DNA of 64,000 nucleotides from Flavobacteriaceae bacterium R38. Lineage in GTDB: Bacteria; Bacteroidota; Bacteroidia; Flavobacteriales; Flavobacteriaceae. The stretch is taken from the NCBI GenBank assembly GCA_009901575.1, contig WXYP01000003.1:496001-560000 (forward strand). Direction: 5' to 3'. Below are positions 8,340 through 16,603 of the stretch, one piece after another. Under the pieces are notes generated by a model that was given only the letters and a program-made list of their open reading frames with translations, had not been told where the DNA came from and ran no database searches. How positions within the stretch are numbered: position 1 is the first letter of the stretch; the number at the start of each line of letters is the position of its first letter. The translations under genes were made by a program, and so were the position numbers.

Positions 8340-9278
8340 GTGAAAGGACCATCATTTTACTCAAAAATTCTTCTCTTCGGAGAATACGGAATTATTAAAG
8401 ATTCAAAAGGACTGTCAATCCCTTATAATTTTTATAATGGAGGGTTAAAGTGCGATGGAAATCAATCTGAAACTGCAATTGAATCTAATAGAAGCCTTAA
8501 AGGTTTTTCCGATTACTTAAGAGAACTTCAGGAATCACAACCTGAATTAGTAACTTTTGACCTGGAGAATTTATCAGAAGATATAGCTTCAGGAATGTAT
8601 TTTGACAGTTCTATTCCTCAAGGTTATGGAGTTGGAAGTAGTGGCGCTCTTGTTGCGGCTATATATGATAAATATGCACAAAACAAAATTACAGTACTTG
8701 AAAACCTTACCAGGGAGAAATTATTAAAGCTAAAAGCAATTTTTGGAGAAATGGAATCTTTTTTCCACGGGAAATCTTCAGGATTAGATCCGTTAAATAG
8801 CTATTTGAGTATCCCAATCCTTATTAACTCCAAAGATAATATAGAACCTACAGGAATTCCTTCTCAAAATAAAGAAGGAAAAAATGCAGTTTTTTTACTG
8901 GATAGTGGAATGACAGGGGAAACTGCTCCTATGGTAAAAATCTTTATGGATAAAATGAAACATGAAGGTTTTAGAGCAATGATTAAAAATCAATTTATCA
9001 AACATACAGATGCATGTGTAGAAGATTTTCTTAAAGGAGATGTAAAGTCTCTTTTTGGAAATTTAAAGCAACTTTCTCATGTGGTACTGGATAATTTTAA
9101 GCCTATGATACCGGCTCAGTTTCATAAACTTTGGAAAAAAGGAATAGAAACAAATGAGTATTACCTGAAATTATGCGGGTCCGGAGGAGGAGGTTATATC
9201 TTGGGCTTTACAGAAGATATTGATAAGGCCAGAGCTTCTCTTAAAGACTATAAATTAGAGGTTGTATATAACTTCTAA
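8340..9278 (+). CDS. mvk: Mevalonate kinase (GHMP kinase)
   Basis: A 312-residue GHMP kinase: FYSKILLFGEYGII at the N-terminus, the ATP loop QGYGVGSSGALVAAIYD, the motif HGKSSGLDPLNSY with the catalytic Asp, and the C-terminal glycine motif KLCGSGGGGYILG. It phosphorylates mevalonate. The GTG start at 8340 is chosen because it places the family N-terminus correctly and no ATG is near. The 140-bp gap after mvaD holds a palindrome, so it may also have separate control. A UbiA-family gene follows 14 bp later. Confidence 0.9.
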   Translation: MKGPSFYSKILLFGEYGIIKDSKGLSIPYNFYNGGLKCDGNQSETAIESNRSLKGFSDYLRELQESQPELVTFDLENLSEDIASGMYFDSSIPQGYGVGSSGALVAAIYDKYAQNKITVLENLTREKLLKLKAIFGEMESFFHGKSSGLDPLNSYLSIPILINSKDNIEPTGIPSQNKEGKNAVFLLDSGMTGETAPMVKIFMDKMKHEGFRAMIKNQFIKHTDACVEDFLKGDVKSLFGNLKQLSHVVLDNFKPMIPAQFHKLWKKGIETNEYYLKLCGSGGGGYILGFTEDIDKARASLKDYKLEVVYNF

Positions 9279-9292
9279 GAATCTTTTTTCTT

Positions 9293-10198
9293 ATGTTGAG
9301 TAGAAGGAAGAGACTGATTTTACTCAAATTTTTGAGCCTTTTTTCAGTGATAAGAGGATACAACTTATTAGTGATTATTGTTGCTCAATACCTTGCTTCC
9401 ATATACATTTTAGCTCCGGATTGGAGATTGAGGGATGTGATATTGGATGGGAATCTTTTTTCAATAGTTGCAGCTTCTGCTTTAGCCATAGCTGGGGGGT
9501 ACATTATCAATAATTTTTACGATGCAGAGAAAGACCTGATAAACCGACCCAAAAAAACAATGCTGGATCGTTTGGTCAGTCAGAATACCAAATTGTCAAC
9601 ATATTTTGTCCTTAATTTTTTATCAGTAGTGTTTGCGAGTTATGTTTCCTTTAGAGCCGTTGTCTTCTTTTCATCATACATTTTTGGGATATGGTTTTAT
9701 TCACATAAACTAAAAAGAATTCCTTTTATAGGAAATCTGACTTCTGCCTTACTGGCTATTACCCCTTTCTTTGCAGTATTTATCTATTACAAAAATTTTG
9801 AAACTGTCATATTTGTTCATGCTACATTCTTGTTTTTGCTGATTTCTATGCGGGAATTGATCAAAGACCTTGAAAATATAAAAGGAGATCTTACTCATAA
9901 TTACAGAACGATTCCTATTCTATATGGAGAAAGAGTTTCTAAGATAGTTCTTAGTTGTTTGACGTTGCTTGCTTTAATACCTGTTTATCTGTTGATTGAT
10001 CGTTTTCAGATTGGGCATATGTATTTTTATTTCTATATAAGTGTTATTTTGTTATTATTATTCGTATTCCTGCTCTGGAGATCGAAAGGAAAAAAACATT
10101 ACTTACTTTTACATAACATTTTAAAATTAATTATTGTATCAGGGGTTTTTGGTATTCTGTTAATTGATATCGACCTGGTTTTAAATAGAATCTTATAA
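9293..10198 (+). CDS. UbiA-family prenyltransferase (geranylgeranylglycerol-phosphate geranylgeranyltransferase-like)
   Basis: A 301-residue polytopic membrane protein with about eight to nine helices. The first Asp-rich UbiA motif is NNFYDAEKDLINRP; the second is MRELIKDLENIKGD (core DxxxD). Such enzymes move a polyprenyl chain onto an acceptor. In Flavobacteriia this gene beside the mevalonate genes is usually annotated as an archaeal-type ether-lipid enzyme or a quinone-type prenyltransferase; the real acceptor is unknown. It lies 14 bp after the mevalonate kinase gene and 3 bp before the nitrilase gene, so one transcript is likely. Confidence 0.8.
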   Translation: MLSRRKRLILLKFLSLFSVIRGYNLLVIIVAQYLASIYILAPDWRLRDVILDGNLFSIVAASALAIAGGYIINNFYDAEKDLINRPKKTMLDRLVSQNTKLSTYFVLNFLSVVFASYVSFRAVVFFSSYIFGIWFYSHKLKRIPFIGNLTSALLAITPFFAVFIYYKNFETVIFVHATFLFLLISMRELIKDLENIKGDLTHNYRTIPILYGERVSKIVLSCLTLLALIPVYLLIDRFQIGHMYFYFYISVILLLLFVFLLWRSKGKKHYLLLHNILKLIIVSGVFGILLIDIDLVLNRIL

Positions 10199-10201
10199 TA
10201 C

Positions 10202-11155
10202 ATGGCAGCAAATCATTTAAAAGTAGCTTTGGCTCAAATAGCACCTGTGTGGCTTAACAAAAAAGGTACTTTAGATAAAATCAAAAAGTATATTCTTGAA
10301 GCTTCAAAAGAAGATGTCGAACTTATTGTTTTTGGGGAATCTTTATTGCCAGGTTATCCTTTTTGGATAGAATTAACCAATGGAGCAGCTTTTAATTCTA
10401 CTGTTCAGAAAGAATTACATGCTCATTATTCAAGAAACGCGATTGTAATAGAAGAAGGGGATTTAGATGAGGTATGTGCATTGGCTAAAGAACATAAAAT
10501 TGCTATCTATTTAGGAAGTATAGAGCGGGCTCAAAACAGAGGTGCGCATAGTTTGTACTGTTCTTTGGTTTATATAGATCAGGAAGGAGAAATTCAATCG
10601 GTACATAGAAAATTACAGCCTACGTATGAAGAACGCCTTACCTGGGCACCCGGAGACGGAAATGGGTTACGGGTTCATAAACTAAAAGAGTTTACTGTTG
10701 GCGGACTTAATTGCTGGGAAAACTGGATGCCACTACCAAGAGTTGCTTTATATGGACAAGGTGAAAATTTACATGTAGCAGTATGGCCGGGAAGTGATTA
10801 TAATACAAAAGACATTACCAGGTTTATTGCAAGAGAATCGCGTAGTTTTAGTATTTCGGTTTCTAATATCATGCGTGTAGAAGATTTTCCGGAAGACACG
10901 CCGCATTTGGATAAAATATTAGAAAAAGCACCAAAAATATTAGGAAACGGAGGCTCTTGTATTGCCGGACCGGATGGCGAATGGATTATTGAACCAGTAT
11001 TAAATAAAGAAGGACTAATTATAGAAACTCTGGATTTTAACAGAGTATATGAAGAACGTCAGAATTTTGATGCAGTAGGACATTATTCCAGACCAGATGT
11101 AACCAAACTTACTGTTAACAGAGAGCGTCAATCTACTGTAGAGTTGAATGACTAG
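10202..11155 (+). CDS. Nitrilase-superfamily carbon-nitrogen hydrolase
   Basis: A 317-residue protein with the complete catalytic triad: Glu46 (FGESLLPGYP), Lys137 (HRKLQPTYEER) and Cys171 (GGLNCWENWMPL). The GLNCWENWMP context and the overall length fit branch 1 (true nitrilases, nitrile to acid) better than amidases or beta-ureidopropionases. The substrate is not predictable. It starts 3 bp after the UbiA gene and ends with its own strong terminator, so it is co-transcribed with isoprenoid genes although no pathway link is obvious. Confidence 0.85.
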   Translation: MAANHLKVALAQIAPVWLNKKGTLDKIKKYILEASKEDVELIVFGESLLPGYPFWIELTNGAAFNSTVQKELHAHYSRNAIVIEEGDLDEVCALAKEHKIAIYLGSIERAQNRGAHSLYCSLVYIDQEGEIQSVHRKLQPTYEERLTWAPGDGNGLRVHKLKEFTVGGLNCWENWMPLPRVALYGQGENLHVAVWPGSDYNTKDITRFIARESRSFSISVSNIMRVEDFPEDTPHLDKILEKAPKILGNGGSCIAGPDGEWIIEPVLNKEGLIIETLDFNRVYEERQNFDAVGHYSRPDVTKLTVNRERQSTVELND

Positions 11156-11190
11156 TGCTGTTTAGAAAGTTAAATGATAATATATTATAA

Positions 11191-11222
11191 TTGCGAGGCT
11201 TTTGATGCCTCGCAATTTTTTT
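11191..11222 (+). terminator. Intrinsic terminator after the nitrilase gene
   Basis: TTGCGAGGC (11191-11199) and GCCTCGCAA (11207-11215) form a perfect 9-bp stem with a 7-nt loop, followed by a run of T. Confidence 0.85.
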
Positions 11223-11261
11223 ATTCTACAGTACACTATGTGATATCAATACAAATCCGCC

Positions 11262-11269
11262 TATCTTTG
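11262..11269 (+). promoter_or_regulatory. Bacteroidota -7 element (TATCTTTG)
   Basis: A perfect TAnnTTTG match 15 bp before the ATG at 11285. It supports that ATG over an upstream in-frame ATG at 11174, which would lie before the promoter and across the preceding terminator. Confidence 0.65.
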
Positions 11270-11284
11270 CAAAAAAATAAACAA

Positions 11285-12124
11285 ATGGGCAGTACAGGTA
11301 GAAATAACAACAGAAAAGCTTCGGGAAAACAAGGTGGAGGACCAAGAAAGAAAAGCTATGCAAAAGGAAATACCTCATTTAAGAAAAAAGGCCCGTCTAA
11401 ACCTTCTGGAAATAAAGATGAGATTCGATTAAATAAATATATTGCCAATTCGGGAGTTTGTTCTCGAAGAGATGCTGATATTTATATTGCTTCGGGAAAT
11501 GTTACCGTAAATGGTAAAATAGTAAATGAACTTGGTTATAAAGTAAAACTGACAGATGAAGTCCGTTTTGATGGAAGATCGATTAATCCGGAGAAAAAAG
11601 AATATATTCTTCTTAATAAACCTAAAGGATTCCTTACTACTACAAATGATGAAAAAGGAAGAAGAACGGTTATGGAACTGGTATCTAAAGCATCTAAATC
11701 CCGACTCTTACCAGTAGGAAGATTAGATAGAACCACAACAGGTTTGTTGTTGTTTACTAATGATGGAGAGATGGTCAAAAAACTGACACATTCAAAAAAC
11801 AAAGTACGTAAAATCTATCACGTTGAACTGGATAAAAATTTAGCCGCTGCCGATTTAAATAAGATTAAAGAAGGTTTAAACCTAGATGACGGATTGGTAA
11901 AAGTAGATGAGGTAAGCTATATCGAGAATGCTCCTAAACGAGAAATCGGGATAAAAATATACAGTAGCAAGAATCAGATTATTAAACGCATTTTTGAGCA
12001 TTTAGGCTACGAAGTTATAAAACTGGACCGTGTTGTATTTGCAGGGTTGACAAAAAAAGACTTGCCTCGTGGGCATTGGAGACCTTTGAATCAACAAGAA
12101 GTAATTAACCTGGGAATGCTTTAA
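11285..12124 (+). CDS. rluB: rRNA large-subunit pseudouridine synthase, RluB/RsuA family
   Basis: About 279 residues. A basic Gly/Lys/Asn-rich tail (residues 1-40) precedes an S4 RNA-binding domain (IRLNKYIANSGVCSRRDAD) and the RsuA-type catalytic domain with GRLDRTTTGLLLFTNDG (catalytic Asp in GRLD). It should isomerise a uridine in 23S rRNA; RluB against RluE/F specificity is by homology only. The ATG at 11285 is chosen because the promoter TATCTTTG is 15 bp upstream and an intrinsic terminator lies within the alternative upstream extension. Confidence 0.88.
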   Translation: MGSTGRNNNRKASGKQGGGPRKKSYAKGNTSFKKKGPSKPSGNKDEIRLNKYIANSGVCSRRDADIYIASGNVTVNGKIVNELGYKVKLTDEVRFDGRSINPEKKEYILLNKPKGFLTTTNDEKGRRTVMELVSKASKSRLLPVGRLDRTTTGLLLFTNDGEMVKKLTHSKNKVRKIYHVELDKNLAAADLNKIKEGLNLDDGLVKVDEVSYIENAPKREIGIKIYSSKNQIIKRIFEHLGYEVIKLDRVVFAGLTKKDLPRGHWRPLNQQEVINLGML

Positions 12125-12189
12125 TTCTAGAAATTCTCTGGAAGAGAATAGGCTATGGTTTTAATATCTGAAAAAGAATAAATGTTTTT

Positions 12190-12236
12190 TAGATTCCCGT
12201 CCCTGTCTGCCGACAGGCAGGTTCGCAGGAAATCTA
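12190..12236. repeat. REP-like quasi-palindromic element
   Basis: The centre is CCTGTCTGCCGACAGGCAGG (12202-12221), a near-palindrome, nested in outer arms TAGATTCCCG and CGCAGGAAATCTA. The segment TTCGCAGGAA also occurs in the hairpin at 18539-18564 (opposite strand), so the two may be copies of one family. Its GC content is well above its surroundings. Confidence 0.5.
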
Positions 12237-12403
12237 AGATTCGACAGAGTCAATGACATATATTTATAGTTCACCACAACTTTTATTTATTTCACAACAA
12301 AAATTTTATATAAAAAGAAGAAGATACTATGTTTGGAGTGTCAAAATGGTAATAGTATTATTTAGATAGTGAGAGTCCCAAACTTTAAACTATCAAAAGG
12401 TTA

Positions 12404-12436
12404 AAAAAGTCTCGAATCCTACTTTCGAGACTTTTT
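12404..12436. terminator. Bidirectional intrinsic terminator at the end of the arginine operon
   Basis: AAAAAGTCTCGAA and TTCGAGACTTTTT form a perfect 13-bp stem with a 7-nt loop, giving a T-run on both strands. It lies 5 bp beyond the argH stop and would also stop read-through from the rluB side. Confidence 0.88.
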
Positions 12437-12441
12437 GTTTT

Positions 12442-13728
12442 TTAAGAGTGAAACGCACTGTCAAATTTCTCTTGAATCTTGTCTAAACAGAGATTTCCCA
12501 GACTTCCTTCATGGGTGTGTTTAATATCTTTTTTAGGGTTAAAAGTATTGTTGGCAATATCTTGCCCCATCGCTTTGTAAGCATCTCTAAAAGGAATACC
12601 ACTTAAAACGAGTTCATTTAATGTGTCTACACTAAATAGATAATCGTATTTAGGATCTTCCAAAATATTTTTATTGATACGAATGTCTTTTAAAGTGAAT
12701 GCAGCTATTTCTAAACAAGCTTTGATTTCCTGGATAGCCGGAACAATGGTTTCCTTAACCAGTTGTAAATCTCTGTGATATCCACTGGGTAAATTATTAG
12801 TAATAAGAATCAATTCATTTGGAACAGCCTGTAGTTTATTACATTTTCCTCTGATCAGTTCAAAGACATCCGGATTTTTTTTGTGAGGCATAATACTGGA
12901 GCCTGTAGTGAGTTCATCGGGAAATGAAATGAAATCAAAATTCTGATTCATATAAAGGCATACATCCATTGCAAACTTAGAAAGCGTTGAAGCGATAGCA
13001 CTGACTCCAAAAGCGGTACTTTTTTCAACTTTACCTCTACTCATCTGAGCTGCAACGACATTGTATTTTAAATCATGAAAATGAAGTTCTTTGGTAGTAA
13101 AGGTCCTGTCAATAGGAAATGAACTTCCATAACCTGCAGCACTTCCCAGAGGATTTTGATCTGCTATTTTATAAGCTGCATTAATAAAATAAAGATCATC
13201 AATTAAACTTTCTGCATAAGCAGAAAACCATAATCCAAAAGAAGAAGGCATCGCGATTTGCAGGTGCGTATAACCCGGAAGTAAAACATCTTTGTGTTTA
13301 TCTGCTAAGCTAATGAATAAGTTAAAGAGCTCTTTTGTCTGATTTTTAATTGCTGTCAACTCATCTTTTAGATATAAGTGCATGGCAACCAGAACCTGAT
13401 CGTTCCTGGATCGTGCCATATGAATTTTCTTTCCGGTATCACCAAGCTGCTGAATTAACAGATACTCTATTTTGGAGTGCATATCTTCAAAAGTGTCTTC
13501 TATGGTAAAATCTCCATTCTCTACATCTTTTAAGATGTTTTTTAATCCTATTGTGAGTTGATTTGTTTCTTCATTATTCAATAAACCGACTCTCCCTAAC
13601 ATTTTTGCATGTGCAATTGATGCAATGACATCGTATTTGACGAGTATCAGATCTAATGCTCTATCGTTTCCAACAGTAAAATGATCTATTTTTTTGTCGG
13701 TACTAAAACCTTTATCCCAGATTTTCAT
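12442..13728 (-). CDS. argH: Argininosuccinate lyase
   Basis: A 428-residue protein of the fumarase/aspartase superfamily. The signature loop is GSSIMPHKKNPDVFELIRG; the family motifs HMARSRNDQV and LLPGYTHLQIAMP are also present. It splits argininosuccinate into arginine and fumarate, the last step of arginine synthesis. It is the last gene of the operon, 65 bp after argE, and ends at a strong bidirectional terminator. Confidence 0.96.
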   Translation of the reverse strand: MKIWDKGFSTDKKIDHFTVGNDRALDLILVKYDVIASIAHAKMLGRVGLLNNEETNQLTIGLKNILKDVENGDFTIEDTFEDMHSKIEYLLIQQLGDTGKKIHMARSRNDQVLVAMHLYLKDELTAIKNQTKELFNLFISLADKHKDVLLPGYTHLQIAMPSSFGLWFSAYAESLIDDLYFINAAYKIADQNPLGSAAGYGSSFPIDRTFTTKELHFHDLKYNVVAAQMSRGKVEKSTAFGVSAIASTLSKFAMDVCLYMNQNFDFISFPDELTTGSSIMPHKKNPDVFELIRGKCNKLQAVPNELILITNNLPSGYHRDLQLVKETIVPAIQEIKACLEIAAFTLKDIRINKNILEDPKYDYLFSVDTLNELVLSGIPFRDAYKAMGQDIANNTFNPKKDIKHTHEGSLGNLCLDKIQEKFDSAFHS

Positions 13729-13793
13729 CTATTTAAAAATTTTTATTGTTATTAAAATGAATGAGCCTGAAAAATTAACTTTGTTATACTCTT

Positions 13794-14858
13794 TCATAAT
13801 ATCTTTTCTAATAGTTGTATATAAAATTTAATCCCTTCTTCAATCTCTTTGATGTATATAAATTCATTAGCAGTATGTGATCGGGTAGAATCACCAGGGC
13901 CTAGTTTAAGCGAAGGACAACTTAAAGCTGCCTGATCAGATAAAGTAGGAGATCCATAAGTTTCTTTCCCCAAAGTTATTCCGGCTTTAACTAACTCATG
14001 CTCTATCGGAATAGAAGAAGAGTTAAGGCGAAGTGAACGGGGAGTTATTTTATCACAGGGAGCTTTTTTTTCTAAAACATCAGCAATTTCCTGATTTGTA
14101 TAGCAATCATTTACCCTAACATCAATAACTAAATGAGTATTTGACGGGACTACATTATGTTGACTGCCTGCCTGAATTTGAGTGACAGTCATTTTTACAG
14201 CTCCTAAAGTTTCTGAAACTTTTTCAAACGTATAACCCTTAAACCATTCCAGAGTTTTTATGGTATTATAGATAGAATTGTCTGTATTAGGGTGTGCAGC
14301 ATGACTGGATGTACCCTTTACAATTGCATCAAAAACTATTAATCCCTTTTCTGCAATAGCAAAATTCATTAAAGTAGGCTCACCTACTATAGCCACATCG
14401 ATTTTGGGTAATAGAGACAAGACACTATTCAGTCCATTAGGCCCTGAATTTTCTTCTTCTGCAGAAGCAACTAATATCAAATTGTATTTTAAATCCGGGG
14501 TATTGTACAGGTAAGAAAAGGTAGCTATTAAAGATACCAGGCAACCCCCGGCATCATTACTTCCTAACCCGAAAAGCTTCCCGTTTTCAATATGTGCAAA
14601 AAAAGGATCTTTGGTATATCCTTTATTGGGTTTTACGGTATCGTGATGAGAATTTAAAAGCAGGTTTGGTTTATGTTCATCAAAATGTTTATTAAAAGCA
14701 TAGATATTGTTATTTGACCGCTTGAAAGTAATCTCATACCTTTTAAACCAATCTTCAATTAACTTGGCTGTTTCATTTTCTTCCGAAGAAAAAGAAGGTG
14801 TAGCAATTAAACTTTTGAGTAATGCAATAGCTTTGGATGTAAGTTCCTGGATATCCAT
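13794..14858 (-). CDS. argE: M20 metallo-deacylase, probable N-acyl-ornithine/citrulline deacylase
   Basis: A 354-residue M20 peptidase-family protein. Zinc-site motifs: NSHHDTVKPN (His and catalytic Asp), GLGSNDAGGC (bridging Asp), ASAEEENSG (catalytic and ligand Glu), VGEPT, and the C-terminal His in TRSHTANEF. Its place between argB and argH, and the absence of argJ here, indicate removal of the acyl group in a linear acyl pathway. If the carbamoyltransferase uses N-succinyl- or N-acetyl-ornithine, as in other Bacteroidota, the natural substrate would be N-acyl-citrulline. The 1-bp gap from argB suggests translational coupling. Confidence 0.88.
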   Translation of the reverse strand: MDIQELTSKAIALLKSLIATPSFSSEENETAKLIEDWFKRYEITFKRSNNNIYAFNKHFDEHKPNLLLNSHHDTVKPNKGYTKDPFFAHIENGKLFGLGSNDAGGCLVSLIATFSYLYNTPDLKYNLILVASAEEENSGPNGLNSVLSLLPKIDVAIVGEPTLMNFAIAEKGLIVFDAIVKGTSSHAAHPNTDNSIYNTIKTLEWFKGYTFEKVSETLGAVKMTVTQIQAGSQHNVVPSNTHLVIDVRVNDCYTNQEIADVLEKKAPCDKITPRSLRLNSSSIPIEHELVKAGITLGKETYGSPTLSDQAALSCPSLKLGPGDSTRSHTANEFIYIKEIEEGIKFYIQLLEKIL

Positions 14859-14859
14859 A

Positions 14860-15639
14860 TTAAAGTGTTAATAAAGTAAAAAACTGTTGCTGGTTAGTAA
14901 TTATCTTTTCATTTCCAATGCTTACCCTGGAAACCCCATTATCAAGAGCATAAAAACAATTATGCAGTTTAGGGAGCATACCGTTGGCTATAATTCCGTT
15001 TTTAATGCATTGAGAGTAAGAATCTTTATTAAGATGAGGAATTACAGATGTATCATCATTTATGTTTTCTAATACTCCGTTTTTTTCAAAACAATAAAAG
15101 ATAGATGTTTCAAAATTCTTGCTTAGCGCAATTGCGACTTCAGCAGTAATGGTATCGGCATTAGTATTTAAAAGTTGTCCGTTTTTGTCGTGAGTAATAG
15201 AACAGAAAACAGGAGTTATACCATTTTCCAGTAAATTCAATAGCGTTGATGTATTTACAGTTTTAACATCTCCTACATATCCGTAATCGATAGCTTTAAC
15301 TGGTCGTTTAGAAGCTGTAATGATATTGGCATCAGCACCAGATAACCCAATTGCATTAGTATTGTTCTTTTGTAAAATCGCAACTATTTTTTTATTTATA
15401 AGGCCTCCATATACCATTGTAATTACGTCTAAAGTATCGGCATCGGTAACCCTTCTACCGTCGATTAACTTCGTTTTGATATTTAGTTTTTCCGAAAACT
15501 CAGTCGCTAATTTTCCGCCTCCATGAATCAATACTTTTTTCCCTTCTATTTTTGCAAAATCAGAAAGAAAGGCGGTTAATTTCTCTTCATTGGAAATAAC
15601 ATTCCCTCCAATTTTGACTATTGATATTTTAGGTTTCAT
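14860..15639 (-). CDS. argB: N-acylglutamate kinase (acetylglutamate kinase family)
   Basis: A 259-residue amino-acid kinase: VKIGGNVIS at the N-terminus (phosphate-binding Lys), VLIHGGGKLATEFSEKL, the acylglutamate-binding region LIDGRRVTDADTLDVI and AIGLSGADANII. It phosphorylates the gamma carboxyl of N-acetyl- or N-succinyl-glutamate. No N-terminal regulatory helix is seen, so it is probably not the hexameric arginine-inhibited form. It lies 13 bp after argF' and 1 bp before argE. Confidence 0.92.
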   Translation of the reverse strand: MKPKISIVKIGGNVISNEEKLTAFLSDFAKIEGKKVLIHGGGKLATEFSEKLNIKTKLIDGRRVTDADTLDVITMVYGGLINKKIVAILQKNNTNAIGLSGADANIITASKRPVKAIDYGYVGDVKTVNTSTLLNLLENGITPVFCSITHDKNGQLLNTNADTITAEVAIALSKNFETSIFYCFEKNGVLENINDDTSVIPHLNKDSYSQCIKNGIIANGMLPKLHNCFYALDNGVSRVSIGNEKIITNQQQFFTLLTL

Positions 15640-15652
15640 AATTATACTGTAT

Positions 15653-16603
15653 TTAAGATAAACCTTCCAATAATTGCTTTAATATGACCTGTGCCGCATA
15701 AGTCCTGTTATTCGCTTGCTGAATTACAATTGAATTTTCATGATCTAATACTTCATCATTTACGACCACATTCCTTCGAATCGGGAGGCAATGCATAAAT
15801 TTTGCATTATTGGTCAATTGCATTTTTGCTTCAGAAATAGTCCATTTTTCATCCTGAGACAGTACTTTTCCGTAATCGACATATGAACTCCAGTTTTTGG
15901 CATAGATAAAATCTGCATTTTCAAAAGCTTTTTCCTGGTTGTATTCGATAGTAGCTCCTTGGGTAATTGCTGTATCAAGCTCGTAACCTTCAGGATGAGT
16001 AATCACAAAATCTGCTTCAGATTTGATCATCATTTCTACAAATGAGTTTGCAACTGCCTGAGGCAATGCTTTAGGATGAGGTGCCCAGCTTAAAACCACT
16101 TTAGGTTTATCAGTTGTTTTATGTTCAGAAATGGTAATGGCATCTGTCAATGCCTGAAGCGGATGTCCGGTTGCACTTTCCATATTGACAATAGGAACCG
16201 AAGCATATTTTTTAAAACTGTTTAAAATTAATTCGGCTTCATCTTTTTCTTTATCTGTTAAAGAAGCGAATGCTCTAATCGCTATGATGTCACAATATTG
16301 AGAGATCACTGCAGCTCCTTCTTTAATATGTTCTGAAGTGGTTGCATTCATAACAGAACCATCTTCAAATTCTAATGCCCATCCTTCATTATTAAAATTC
16401 ATGACAACTATATCCATGCCCAGGTTCTTTGCTGCCTTTTGTGTGCTTAAACGCGTTCGTAAACTAGGGTTAAAGAACAATAGTCCAATGGTCTTATTTT
16501 CTCCGAGAGACTTATGTTCAAAAGGATTTTTCTTTAATTTTTTTGCCTCTTCTATTAATAGCGGGAGGGAATAAATATCGTTTACACTGATGTAGTTTTT
16601 CAT
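15653..16603 (-). CDS. argF': N-acylornithine carbamoyltransferase (ArgF' type)
   Basis: A 316-residue transcarbamylase. The carbamoyl-phosphate loop reads SLRTRLSTQ (classical OTCases have STRTR) and the C-terminal motif HCLPIRRNVVVNDEV replaces the usual HCLP-RG-EV. Both changes mark the N-acetyl/N-succinyl-ornithine branch rather than ornithine transcarbamylase. The characterised Bacteroides fragilis enzyme prefers N-succinyl-ornithine, so that substrate is likely here but not proven. The start overlaps the argD stop by 4 bp. An anabolic operon containing argF' and argE means the acyl group stays on through the carbamoylation step. Confidence 0.9.
   Translation of the reverse strand: MKNYISVNDIYSLPLLIEEAKKLKKNPFEHKSLGENKTIGLLFFNPSLRTRLSTQKAAKNLGMDIVVMNFNNEGWALEFEDGSVMNATTSEHIKEGAAVISQYCDIIAIRAFASLTDKEKDEAELILNSFKKYASVPIVNMESATGHPLQALTDAITISEHKTTDKPKVVLSWAPHPKALPQAVANSFVEMMIKSEADFVITHPEGYELDTAITQGATIEYNQEKAFENADFIYAKNWSSYVDYGKVLSQDEKWTISEAKMQLTNNAKFMHCLPIRRNVVVNDEVLDHENSIVIQQANNRTYAAQVILKQLLEGLS

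Larger units (their letters stand above)
12125..12441. other. Intergenic region between rluB and argH with REP-like element and shared terminator
   Basis: No credible gene is seen in these 317 bases. They hold a weak hairpin just after rluB (ATTCTCT/AGAGAAT near 12131), a quasi-palindromic REP-like element (12190-12236) and a strong bidirectional terminator (12404-12436). Confidence 0.7.
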
